A DNA stretch of 64,000 bases from Cheiracanthium punctorium. Lineage: Eukaryota > Arthropoda > Arachnida > Araneae > Cheiracanthiidae. The notes below the pieces were generated by a model. The model ran no database searches. It worked only from the letters and a program-made list of their open reading frames with translations, and was not told the DNA's origin. Positions 46,021 to 57,975 of this stretch are shown piece after piece (position 1 is the stretch's first letter; each line of letters opens with the position of its first letter). The stretch lies in the NCBI GenBank assembly GCA_038373885.1, contig JAWZYV010011899.1, forward strand, positions 124,001-188,000, given 5' to 3'. Position numbers and translations under genes: made by a program.

Positions 46021-49000
46021 TAGGACTTTATTGAAAAACATAATTATTTGATAGTAGCATATGCAAGTATTTATGTAAATACAAGTAATACATTGTAAAA
46101 ATGAAAAGTTAATAAAAAAAATTTCACAGTATGTTAGAAATAATGTATTTTAAATTAAAACTTCATCCCGGTTAGTTAACAATTCAATGATTTGAATAGA
46201 TGACTCTTGTTCATAATGACTGTATATTAGATGAATTGTAATTGATAATTTACTGTTTTACAAATAAAAATTTAGATCCATGTTTAATTTTTAAAAGTTA
46301 CTGTTTGGATTCTTATGTGTATATTTATTGAGTTTATTGTACAGACAAATTGTATTCTAGAATTTAATATCACATTTATTTGACATTTCAGTTTTTGTGT
46401 AGTTTTAATTTTGTAGGGTAGCTTGTTCTCTCAAACTTAACTGTGCATTGACTAGAAATTATCTTTGAATCTCAAATAACTGTTTGTACATGTTGCAATA
46501 AGTTATCATCCAATATATTCTCATGATTTTGTGTAAGCTACTTATTTAACTGTTGACACCAGTGATATGGTCATGGTCAATATATACTGTACATATTTAA
46601 AAAAAAAAAAAAACTGCAAAGTTTACTGTCATGTTACATTCAACTCTGAGCTGCCAGCCAGTAATTTATGCTTAGTGACTCTTTTTTTGCTTCACTTGTT
46701 AGATCTGATTAGACATTTTTTTTTAACTTTTTGTTTTACTTAAATAATTTTAAGAACAAACCTTTTTCTTACTTACCATTTTGGGGTTCATTTTAAATTT
46801 ACACTTTTTTTTTTTTTTCACTGGCACCAAAATGTGTTGATGATAGCTTCGTTTGCCTAATGATACTGCTGTCCCTTTTTTATATAAAAAGCCATTACCT
46901 CTTGAGACATTTCATGAGTATTATGAATAACTCATTAGTATGCATATTTGCTCAGTCTTTTTTTGTATGTGTGTTATTAAATTATTTCTATTGTGATGTA
47001 TATTTCAGAATTTTTTTTCAAGTTCCAAATACTGAGCTATAGACAATTATCATACTCATTATGTTGTTACTATCTTATAAAATTTGTTGTTTTTCCTTGC
47101 GAAAACATGAAATATGGGAAATGTTTTTAAAATAATACAGTCGTTATATGATGTTCAATGAAACGTGAAATATACATATATTAAAGTATTTTATAATATT
47201 TAATGCAATGAGCTTACCATAATCTTTCATCAACAATATCCATACAAAAAATTAATAGTAATAGATTTATTACATTGTTATGCGATAATGAAATACTTGC
47301 TTTCTATGAAACTAAAGCCACATAATTTACTTTTTCGAATTCCCTTAAAGTTTGATTAAAAACTCAGTGATCGTATTTTGATTAAGGAAGAATGTTTAGC
47401 TTTAACCATTATCATAGATGAATTCTGTTGAATGTTTTGTTACTATTCAAAAGAACATAATTATATTTAATAATCTCTCGTGACATAAGTAATTTAGTAT
47501 CAGTAATATTACTTTCTCTTGCTTCTTTATTCACTGTTACAATTTTGTACCTTGTTGATCAAAAATATGTACTACACCTTTTAAATCAGAAATTGCTTTA
47601 TATCAATTCATTAAAAGAGGGACTGCAGTTTATAATTTAAGGCTTTTAACAATGCTGTGCTGTGCATAGTGTGGTTTCAGTCACGTGCTGTATCTTAGTG
47701 ACTCAGTATGATTCAATATGTGCAAGCTGTATGAAATGTCCCCAGCAGTGTAATTAGTCTGTACATATATTGTATGTTTGAAATGTAAAGTTTTGAGCCT
47801 ATGTACATAGAGTATAATCTTATGCATATGTAACTTTACAAAGCACTTTGTTAGGACCTTCCTTTTTAAACTTCCAGTTTAATCTAGAGTTTCGCTATAA
47901 TTTTTCTGTGCCATTAAAAAATAAATATAAGAAAAGTGCTGATCAGAGATATTGAAATCTTATTTGAGAGAATCAAGTTTTTGTAAATTTTATCAGATGT
48001 TGTGCTTTTATATTTATTTTAAGAGTCAATGTTTTAATTGTTTTAAAACTGTTAAGTGTCTGCCATAATTTTGTATGCATAGTTTTTTTTTTTTTTTTTT
48101 TTAACCCACTTTAAAGCATGGGTTTGCATAAAGTGTATTGCCATTTGAATTTTTTTTTTGTTTGTTTATTTATCAGTAAAAATATATATTTTTTAAAATA
48201 TTTAGAGACGTGTGAGGTTGTAAAATTGTATATTTCAATTGTGAAATCCCTTTTCTCACTCACACAATGGGGGGGGGGGGGGGCGAGAGTTAACTGGAAA
48301 CAATAAAAAAGCTGCCTTTTTAATATAAACTTATAATTAACATCTTAATTCTGATTGCCTGATTAAGTTTTATGCAGTTGCTCTTGCCTACTTACTTTTT
48401 ATAATATTTGGGCTGTTTGCTATTCTCTAATGTAATGGTTTTTATATCTGAAATGTAACGTCATAAAACATATGTTAGTATGAAAATCCAAGTTTACAAC
48501 AAAAAAAAAAGGGGGGGGGGAGACTTTTAAAAGCATTGTATTGGTTCACCAATTTTAATTCAGTGTTAAAGGTAGGATACTACTGTAACACTAGAATTGT
48601 GGCACTTGGGGTATATCTAAATTCGTGGCCTGGGTGAAACTGACCAGAGTTTTAAAATTCACATTGCAGCACAAATAATACTATATTTGAATGATATTTA
48701 TTAATGGTAATGATATTTAATTTTATTCATGGAAATGACATTTATTTAATTTGATCTTAGATCCCATATGCATGTGAAGCTTTGGATCAAAATGACCCAT
48801 TTTGCAGTTAAACACATTAAAAACAAAAAAATGACAAAAGTCAAGCTTTTTTTTTATTTACAGATACTTAATAAGTTCAGTTTGTAAATTTTTGAAATAT
48901 AATAAAAATTAACCAGGTTTTGGTTTAAAATACCCATTGTATGATTCTAGTATTAGAAGCATTTAATAAAATTGTGAAATTTTTACATCAATTATTATTA

Positions 49001-50222
49001 TTGTTTTTTTTTTTTTGAAGGATTGTTAAAAGATAGAAATGTTTTTTCCTGTTTGTACGAGTGCTTTAAGCTTTAAAAAGATATGCAGTTAAATTACAGA
49101 TAAAACATTTATAGATTAAAAAAAAGTACAGGTAAGTATGTATTCTAAGAAAAATACAAATCAGAATGACAAGGGGAAATAAATTTTGTATATGTGTGTA
49201 GTGTCTTCTTTATTTAAGGAAGATCTTTTCCGCTGATATTTGATATAAACATTTATTATATCAATTCAAAATGTGGATTATTCTTTAAGATGATATTTGT
49301 CTGAAACAATTAATAAATCGAGCAAAATTCATCAATTCTGAACACGTTCAAACTCAGTTAGCTCACATAGAACACATTCTTACAATAATGGTTGTGGATG
49401 ATTAATTTCATGCACATTAAATATCTTTCTAGTAAGTTCATACCAAAATGCAAATCTAGTTAGCAACTAAGCAGTTTTCCCCCCAAAAAAGTATCATTAT
49501 GGGTGTTTTGAAAATGTATAAAAATCAATAATTCTTTAACCTGTGCCAAATTAAACTACATATAACATCAATCTCTCTGTCTCTCTCTATCTTTTAACTA
49601 AATTTAGAATAATTTAATTTTCTAGAGAATTACCTGTTACTATATAAAATTAAAGTAAAATTACTTCGATGACTGCCTTTCATTTACCAAAAAATTTTAT
49701 GTGATAACTTGTTTAGTTAATTACTTAATTCAAAGGACATTCAGAAGAGTTGAGCTGGTAGACACCCAATTTCTTCCTTGGATAATAAAATAACTTTAAT
49801 TTGACTCATTGCCAGAATTGTGCATTGTTTTTATTTTTTTAGAGTAATAGTGTAAATAACCTGAACAATTTAAAGTTCAAGCATTTTAGTGTAACAATTT
49901 TAAATAGTGAATATAATATTGTGGCTTAGTATTATACGAGGAGTGTTTAAACTATTGAACATAAGTCTTGTTAATTTAATATTATTTTACGTAAATAATA
50001 GGAATGAAATGAAAACTTTACTTTCACTCAAAATTAAGAATTATGATTTTCTGCGTAATAGAATATTTTAATATCTGGATATGTGTTGTACCATACAAAA
50101 CTTTTAATCTGGTGGCAGGTGTTGTATCTGTCTTCTTGTAGTTTATTGATTTTTCTTTGTTTGTTTGTTATGTCATTAAAACATGCATCCAGATATATTT
50201 TTGTAGTAGATTCTTATTTTTT
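46021..50222. other. AT-rich DNA downstream of UBL3, no gene
   Basis: Some 4.2 kb with no recognised coding sequence and few TE signatures, unlike its surroundings. It could include distal 3' UTR isoforms. G runs occur at about 48270-48283 and 48511-48520. Confidence 0.5.
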
Positions 50223-50240
50223 GTTAAATTGGGTTAACAA

Positions 50241-50306
50241 TTTAAAAACAGGTAAAAACACATTAAAATCCATACGGATTTTAATGTGTTTTTACCTGTT
50301 TTTAAA
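50241..50306. repeat. Perfect 31-bp inverted repeat with 4-base loop
   Basis: Left arm 50241-50271 (TTTAAAAACAGGTAAAAACA continuing), loop ATAC, right arm 50276-50306, no mismatch. The phrase TTAAATTGGGTTAACAATT flanks at about 50224-50242 and again at about 50334-50352, as if duplicated around the insertion. Confidence 0.9.
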
Positions 50307-50398
50307 TGATTTTAACTATCCGTCACTTTGCTTTTAAATTGGGTTAACAATTATTACTCCAAAAAAAAAAACACTCAAAATACTGGTGTTAAATGATA

Positions 50399-50610
50399 AA
50401 ATAAATAAAAACTTTGCGTAAAAGACACACATAAAATGTTACTTATAAGATGTTACGATCTTTTCGATAAAAAAATTCTTTCGGTCTTCATCAGACAAGC
50501 CCTTCGACTTGTCTGATGAAGACTGAAAGAATTTTTTGGTCTAAAAGATCATAACATCTTGTAAGTAACATTTTATGTGTGTCTTTTTCACAAAGTTTTT
50601 ATTTATTTTA
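50399..50610. repeat. Inverted repeat with ~100-bp arms
   Basis: Left arm to 50499 and right arm from 50508, 8-base spacer CCCTTCGA. Arms match at about 90% (for example GACACACATAAAATGTTACT against AGTAACATTTTATGTGTGTC). A fold-back element with no coding capacity. A half-arm copy lies at 18821-18870. Confidence 0.88.
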
Positions 50611-51885
50611 ATTACTACTCCTGTTAGTTTCTTGTTGATATGTAGCTAATCTGTGAACTGCTAATGTTCTGGTAAAATGTTCATTAAAAGTGCAATATAT
50701 TTTATTGGGATGGCTAATCTGTTGTGCATACAAAATTATGGTAATCTTAGTGCTGTTCCCACCGTTTTAAAACAGCTTGAATTTGCTATGTTAAATCATT
50801 GAGGCAGCATTTTTAAATATCAATACTCTATATACTGTGCTTCTGTTATAATTGGTTGAAATTTATATCTAAGTGAGTTTTATCTGTTGAATTATTTTAA
50901 AGTTTATGACTTCAGTAGATTTTATTTGAAATGCCAAATAGACATGTTTTGGATCATGTATTCTTTATTACTGACCATTATTTTCAGTAAAAGTCCAACC
51001 AAGTGCATATTGTAAAACTAAATATTCATTTGTTTCAGCATTTTATATTGTATTTATAATTTATAGATATCATTAATTTTTAATTTTCCCCCTCCCCTTG
51101 AAATACCAGTTTAAACTCTTTCCTCCCCCCCCCCCTAAAATACATTTTTCTTATCAAATAAAAATACTCTTGTAAAATTCAAATTCTTTATGTGTTAATC
51201 CCTTCCTTTATACCCCATACCTTTACTGTTTTAACTATCATGTGTACACATAATTTATTAATGTGATAGGGAAATAACTTAACCTTTCTGTGATTTCATT
51301 TTGTGGTAAAGATAATTACATTGATTAGCTCTAAGCTTTGAAATTTAGATTAATATTGGTAAGTGTTGTATCAGATAGAGACAGCATTGGCAACCTGTTT
51401 ATAGTTCATTGCAAAAAACACTTCATAGTCTTTTTGGTAGCAATTTGGAATTTGTTCAAGTGTGCATTGTATATTTAAACTGTCAAAATAATTTTTTCAT
51501 GCTGAAAAATTCATACTTTCATTAACACTAGATTTTAATTTATTTTATGCTACTTTTTACATCTAAAGTTAAAGTTGATAATGAAGCAGGGTTTACAGTC
51601 CAAATATTGGAAATAATAATAAAGAAGGATGTTTTCACGGGTATTTTGTTTATGACCTGTTTAGGAAAGAAAAAATTTTTAAAGGCATAATTTTTTAACT
51701 TCACCCCCCTTCCCTCTTACAGTAACTAAGGCCTCCATCTTCAAGTTAGTTATTTGATTATACAAAGTAGAAAATAATTTAATCCAGTTTTTTAAATTCA
51801 TTTTTATTCTTGCTATAATATTTTGAGTAACCTTTAATTTTTTAATAAAATTAATTTTCAAATTATGAATCTAAGTAGTATTATA
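50611..51885. other. AT-rich DNA, no gene
   Basis: No coding or repeat structure recognised beyond short homopolymers. Confidence 0.5.
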
Positions 51886-51886
51886 C

Positions 51887-52606
51887 AGGGTGTCCCTAAA
51901 AGGTGGTAGCAGGCTTTAATTCTGTATCTATTAGAGATAAGTTGGCAGTGTAAATTGAGAAAATGTTCTAAATAAGTTCAGAAATAATACTTCAAGAAAA
52001 AATTCCTCTCGTTAATTTTCAAAAAGTTACGCTTTCTAAATTTTTATATGACCCCCACATCATACAAAAACATTTCCAATTAGTAAAATATGCCCCATGC
52101 GCTAATGAGATGATGTAATAAATTTGACCCTTTCATCATATGAAGTCACAGAGATATCTTTAAAGAAAGATGACTGGGGATCATACATGATTTTGTATGT
52201 AAACGTTTATTCCTAGAGTAGAAAAAGATTTTCTTTTGTAATTTCTGTATGACCCCTGCAATGCGATCATTTGACATGATTTTTTCCCTTTGAGAGCCAT
52301 TGAAAAGTGGTTTAAGTCAGCGCTATATTTATCTTCATATTTCTGAAATTTTTTAAGGTATAGTTCTCAAATTCTATGTTTCACCTCTAAAGTATATAGG
52401 ACACATTTTACTGATTGGGAATTGTTTCATACGGGGGTCGTATAAAAATGAAAAATGTGTAACTTTTTGAAAATTGACGAGAGGAAATTTTTCTTAAGAG
52501 TCTTATATCTGACCTTATTTTTGAGCATTTTTTCAATTTACACTGCCCACTTATCTTTTATAGATAAAGAATTAAAGCCTGTTACCACCTTTTTGGGACA
52601 CCCAGT
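51887..52606. mobile_element. ~720-bp element with long terminal inverted repeats
   Basis: Left end AGGGTGTCCCTAAAAGGTGG, right end CCACCTTTTTGGGACACCC. The inverted similarity continues inward for about 170 bp (for example 'cctctcgttaattttcaaaaagttac' against 'gtaactttttgaaaattgacgagagg'). Best-preserved member of a family with relics at 2169, 30800-31275 and 34270-34612. No transposase. Confidence 0.75.
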
Positions 52607-53417
52607 CTAACAGTATCGACTAAATAGTGTTCCCATTTTCTAGAGTTCATTGTATTATTTTTTATGTCGCTTTTTATTTTGGTTGATAATTTTATACATT
52701 CTGATAGTATTTTGTGAAACATTTTAATGGTAACACAAAATTAAAAAACATGTTTACTTATGAAAAAAAAGTAAACAGATTGCCTGCAAAAGTCATATCT
52801 CAATACAATAAGCTTCACAGTCATGCAATAAAAAAATAATGGTCATATTTGTAGAATATATTTTTCTCATATACATATCTTCAAGGAAACAAGCTTAGAT
52901 TATCCATCATTTTCTTTTCCTTATGCTGACAAAGATGTAGTGTAAAATTACTGAATTGCTTGTTACTAAGATTAAAGAGACTTATAAAGGACTTGTGTTT
53001 AGATTTTTTAACTTATGTTAAGTTTTGGAAAATGAAGTTCGTAAGATATATATTAATTAAAACACTGAAATATTATTTGATGCTTCCACATTTGGAAAGG
53101 AGAAAAAACACTTAGTTTTTTTTTTTTTTTTTTAAAGAACTGGGGTGCTATTTTGCTCAATCCCAGAATTTTGTTTAGATGCTTTTTTGTCTACAGGATC
53201 TTGTAGACAGGTCTTGTAGATATGGTGTGTTATGGTGAAAATCTTTTCAAATGTGTTTGACAGATAACGGGGGAGGGGGGGCATTAATAAAATGTTGAAA
53301 GTCATATAAGGTTTGCAATTTTTGATAATTGATCACTAAATTTGGTGTCAAAACGCAACAATTTGTTATAAATATATTACAAGTTTAGTTAGAGAAAACG
53401 CCTGACGAGAATATTGT
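52607..53417. other. AT-rich DNA, no gene
   Basis: No recognised features other than a T run near 53117-53134. Confidence 0.5.
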
Positions 53418-53735
53418 AAAATAGCTTTAGTAGGCAATTTTAATATAGATTTCAATTCCGAGGAAGTTTTATGGAACAGAGAAGACAAATACAGTACACT
53501 CACAGATTATGATACACTTTCCAAATGGTATTTATAAAGGTGAAGTATAGTTTAACTATGCCTGGCAAAAATTGTTCAACAGTTTTAGTAGGCTATTTTA
53601 ATATAGATTTCAATTCTAAAGAGGTGTTTTATGAAACAAGGAAGGAAAACGCAGCACATTGATGGATTATGATGCCCATTCCAAACAGTATTTAAAATGG
53701 TAGAATATAATAATATGCTTGGGGAATGTTGCATA
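53418..53735 (+). repeat. Two direct repeats of ~158 bp with a coding-like phrase
   Basis: 'taatatagatttcaattc' recurs at 53441 and 53599, and similarity extends across both units ('gattatgat-c-c-ttccaaa', 'ttttagtaggc'). The first unit reads LVGNFNIDFNSEEVL, the second GYFNIDFNSKEVFYE with stops. The G-x-FN-x-D phrase recalls endonuclease/exonuclease/phosphatase-fold GDFN motifs, but the stretch is too short to assign. Confidence 0.45.
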
Positions 53736-53740
53736 ACAGT

Positions 53741-53858
53741 TTTAGTTAGAAGATTGACATATACATCCATTTTATGGAAGAAAATTGGACCTTTAACATT
53801 AATTTCTTTTTTCTCGAGGGGGGGGTCGCCCCCTCCGCCCCTCTTTAATCCGCCCTTG
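53741..53858 (-). mobile_element. Partial copy of the 60778-60953 MITE
   Basis: 'ttagaagattgacatatacatccatttta' and the GGGGTCGCCCCCTCCG end match the reverse complement of 60778-60900. Ends CCGCCCTTG at 53858. The other terminus is missing. Confidence 0.65.
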
Positions 53859-54647
53859 AAACTGTCAATACAAACAAAATTTGTGTCTGTTTTGCGGCCG
53901 CTTCACGGAATTGAAATCAGCTATTGTGAGAATTCAAGACTTTCGTCGCCCCCTCTGAGATGTTTATTTTTACTGTACTATACGCTCAGCAAAAGCCCAA
54001 TTGACTGTGCGAAAAAGGCCGGTATTACTCTGGAGCCGTTGAATTATTTTGAATTAATAAATTGGGAAATTCAAAATTTGGGCAAATTCTTTGCGATCCC
54101 TGAATTGTTTGAGTTGTGATTGTGTAATTACAAACTACTATTCAACAATAATTATTAAGGCTCTTTGCCTCTTACATCTCCCCTAGTCTTCTCCCTTCTT
54201 TCTATTTTGACGTAACAGCACGATACCTGAACCTGGCGGCACGTTGCCTTCCCCTAGTTGGAGGCCTCTGCATAATACATATTGAGAAAAATTGCAGATG
54301 ACGCCGAATGCGATAAAAATTTGAATCTAAAATGAAATGTTTTTAGTCATTTCCGGGTCCAAAAATTTGTTGGCAAGCAGATTATTTTGCGATTAAAAAA
54401 CTTGAATGTTTCGTGTTTTTGTTGAAAGCATAACGGTCTTAAAAAATTTTTTGTAAAAGTGTAGATTTTATTAAAATGAAAAAACTTGTTATTTTAAAAT
54501 ACAAACCACACTTGAATTTTCAACGCATAAAGAAAGGGTAAAATCATTAAGACAGCATAAATATACCAATTCGTACTTGCCAATTTTTATGATTTTACGA
54601 GAAACAACCGTTACAAGAAACTCTCATTTTTTTACCGATTCTTGGGA
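53859..54647. other. Intergenic DNA, no gene recognised
   Basis: Mixed-composition DNA. Short frames on the + strand do not resemble known proteins. Confidence 0.5.
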
Positions 54648-54969
54648 ATCTTTAAGTCAAGGATTAAACGTTGATTTCAATTAAAAATACAGGTTTATTA
54701 AAAACATCGAAACATTTTGCAGCTATACAGAAGTTATTGATACTAGTAGAATATACAATCATATTCTGTTACAAAAATAATAGTAGGAAGTTGATATATC
54801 ATTATACACACGGCGAATACGAATACTTCTAAGTAAAAATAAAAGATTAGCTGCCTCGCTTAAAGCATAATTGAAATATAGATCAAGTGACCATTTTTTT
54901 TAGCCGAAAATCAGGACACTTCTAAACCGCAGAGACGGGAGGGGTAAAAATCAATCCCGAACTCTCCCC

Positions 54970-55375
54970 CCCATGATTTTTACTTTCCGAACATGTACCA
55001 TGTAAGCAAAGTATTGTAATCATGAAAAAATTCAGACTTCCAGATTTTAGTGTATTCACACGTTTTGAGGTCTTCTGAAATCATTTATGCTATTTTTATA
55101 AGATGTTTGTGTGTATGTGAGTGAGCACGATAGCTCCTAAACGGGGAATTCGATTGAGCTTAAATTAGGTATATATGTTATAAACCACCAGCGCAAGACT
55201 GGTATTGATTTTGGTATTTATAGGACTGTCGTTTTTCTGCAGGGCTACGATTTCTTTTACATTATGGCATACGGGGAGAAATTCTTGAAAGTGCGCTTGG
55301 GTTGATTTAAATGTTTGGTAATGATCTTAATCGTAAGTGTTTGGAAAGTTGAGTGGAATCACTCCAAAAAAATTT
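54970..55375 (+). repeat. 173-bp-family block, third edge-matched copy
   Basis: Bounded by TTTTACTTTCCGAACATG and GTTTGGAAAGTTGAGTGG, like 16750-17425 and 6410-7215. Carries 'gagtgagcacgatagctcctaaacgg', 'gattgagcttaaatt-ggta' and 'ttttacattatggcatacgggg'. Confidence 0.65.
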
Positions 55376-55551
55376 TTTTTGGCTTTCTACGCATAATTTG
55401 ATTTTCTACTTTTATGAGAAAAATGAGTTGGAAAAAAAATAGCGAATATGCTTATTATATAAACTTAGGTTTTAAATAATTTTATTGTTAATTTTTGGGT
55501 AACTTTCCAAAATAGTTTGCTTTCTAACAATAACTATAGAATCACCATCCA

Positions 55552-55716
55552 CAGTGGTGTAGCCAGAAATTTTTCATGGGGTGGGGGGTTACGACTACTG
55601 CAACTCGTGTAAATGCATATGTGTATGTGTGATAAGGGATTGAAGAATATACATTTTGTATGGCAAAAAATTTCTCATGGTTGTGATTCCCCCCCCCCCC
55701 CATGGCTACGCCACTG
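55552..55716. mobile_element. hAT MITE, partner of 33300-33484
   Basis: The ends CAGTGGTGTAGCCAGAAATT and GGCTACGCCACTG are inverted. CCATCCA is duplicated at 55545-55551 and 55717-55723. 165 bp, non-coding. Confidence 0.8.
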
Positions 55717-56095
55717 CCATCCATTGATTATAGGTATGTATTAATACAAACTGTAGAACAATCATTTTCATTCAATAAACAAAAACGGTGTAACAAAATA
55801 CTTTTTTAAATAACAATCATTTCCATGTGAATTTATTCCCAATTTATTTTACAATCATTTATTTATTTTTCATAAAGCAAGACTTTAACGGGACAGGAAT
55901 GGAAAAGCGGGACATTTTAGGGTTCTGGGGGGACTGCAGGACATATAGTTAAAAAGAAGGACGTCCGGTCACTTTAAATATAGAGCAGCACACATACGGC
56001 AGCAATAAAGCTCATCAAGTAATAAACTACACTGAGCAACTTACACGCTGAAGCTACGAAATGTTGCTTCTGATAACTCTGCCGCAATCTGCGAA

Positions 56096-57807
56096 GTAAA
56101 CTATTTAAATTTCCCAAGGATCAGAGCCCAATCATCACAATATTGGGTAGTGGCACCGACTACGTGGGTGCTCCGGGGCTCAAGCACCCACAGAAATTTT
56201 AGTGCCAAGTCATAGTTTGAAGTTAAAGTTTTTTATTTGGGAATACCTTATTCCCCCGTAAATGATACATATTTCGGTTACACACATAACCATCATCAGT
56301 TGTTTCTGGATCTCACACTCCGCCATATTAAATAATGTTTTACATACTTTGAAGTTCGCAGAAAGGACTAGGAAAAGACGTTTATGTGGGTGCTTCGGGC
56401 TTATAAAAAAATTACATTGGATGCTGAGCACCTGCAATCGTCTGATAACCCCAACACAGTGATGTACACTCAAGGTGGGTTCCCCCCGCCCCAATTATGC
56501 CATTATGTAATATGAATATTTGTAAAGCATACTGAACTTTTTACATTATTTCAGTACTAAAATGCTTTATTTGCTTATTAGTTGTGTGATATTTTAAAAG
56601 TTTAAAATAAAATCTTTAATGAGGCCAAATGGAATGTGTGGTGCTTCGGCATGGACGTCCATTTGAGTACTTTAAGACGTGGAGGGAGGGATTATTTCAT
56701 GCATTTGTAAGGTCATCGGCAATCGTGCTGTAAAACATTTTAGTACTGAAATAGTGAAAAAAAGGTTAGCTTATAAGCACCCATGTCCTTTATAATTCAG
56801 ATGCGCATGAGGAACTTCGATGAGACAATCACTGGCGTAACTGTAGGGCGGTAGAACGGGCAAAAGCCACGGTCCCCCGGCCGGAGGGGGAGCCTTTCCC
56901 AAATAGAAAGCTGGAAAAAGAACTGCAACATGTTGGTTGAGATTCTGTACAATGAGGAAGGACCCTATCCAATGAATTCATTACGGGCCCTAACGGTATA
57001 ATCACGCACGCCACTGATGACTATGAGTGCTTTGCAACTGCATAATTCGAAAATAAAATTTTAGAGAGGGAAGGTTATTTTTTTATGTAGTATGTCAGAT
57101 CTCAAGCACCCACAGAAAAGTTTTTGTGGGTGCTAAATACTTGCATGTATTTAAAGGAAGTGCTTAATTTGCATGGGAGCTCAGCTCCACTACTTCTTTT
57201 TTCTCGGTGAAATTTTACACTAAATTTAAAATTTTAATTACCATCGTAATTGTTTCTGTTGATATTAATTTTATTACATTGCAAACTAATACAGAGGTAA
57301 CAAAAATTCATGTAATAATACCTTAAATTAGGTAATTAATTTTGTAAATTGCAATACAAAAAATTAGGGCTCTTGCACTTTTTTGGATAGAAATTTAACC
57401 CTCTTTAAAGGCAACTGAATGACAGCTACTTTCAGCTGATCGCTGTAGTTCGGGGGGGGGGGTGAAATTTTGGTACACAAATACAAAAAAATTAATTATG
57501 TCAAGTATTTCAAATTTTTAGGATGTATGTTTTAGAAACTGCACTATACACGGAAATAAACAATAAACCTGTATTATTTACGAAACTTAGAAAAAATTCT
57601 TAAAAATCAAAAATTTTAAAGAACATGTTATTCTTTATTTCGGTATGTAGTGCAGCTTATAAAGAATCATCCTAAATTTTTTCGAATCCTTGGTGCAATA
57701 GTTTACTTTAATTTGTGTACTAAGACCGTTATGCAGATTTTGTTTCTTCGGCATACACATTTATGTGTCTCGGAACTGGAGTAATTATAATAAAATTCCA
57801 ATAAGTA
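56096..57807. other. Intergenic DNA with a decayed MITE
   Basis: No gene. At about 56829-57017 the ends CACTGGCGTAACTGTAGG and CACGCACGCCACTG are weakly inverted and may mark a degraded hAT MITE. Confidence 0.45.
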
Positions 57808-57967
57808 CAAGGCCGTACCCAGGGGGGTGGTCCTATGGGTCCGGACCCCCGCTCGAAATTTGCACATTATATATAAATTTATATGTGTGTGAGAGTATAT
57901 TTATATAATATGATGATATTCAATAAGTCGGACCCCCCTCCGAAATTATTTTCTGGGTACGGCCCTG
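57808..57967. mobile_element. hAT MITE with perfect 8-bp duplication
   Basis: The ends CAAGGCCGTACCCAGG and CTGGGTACGGCCCTG are inverted. AATAAGTA is duplicated exactly at 57800-57807 and 57968-57975. 160 bp. Same family as 61192-61367. Confidence 0.92.
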
Positions 57968-57975
57968 AATAAGTA

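Larger units (their letters stand above)
54893..55975. mobile_element. TIR element inserted in the repeat, carrying nested copies
   Basis: Inverted ends AGTGACC.../...GGTCACT, with 'cagga-' and 'tgtcc-' sub-terminal pairs. Flanking ATATAGAT/ATATAGAG fits an 8-bp duplication (7 of 8). The uninterrupted site is visible at about 37845. Confidence 0.55.
54648..56095 (-). repeat. Dispersed repeat, possible LTR, copy 2, with insertion
   Basis: The outer parts 54648-54892 and 55976-56095 match 37620-37985. The middle 54893-55975 is foreign: it begins AGTGACCATTTTTTTTAGCC and ends GGACGTCCGGTCACTTT, with ATATAGA next to both junctions. Nested in it are a 173-bp-family block and a hAT MITE. Confidence 0.6.

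Noticed and set aside
53697..54119. 140-codon open frame on the + strand
   Set aside because: It runs through a partial MITE end (53741-53858) and low-complexity sequence and has no recognisable motif; chance frame.
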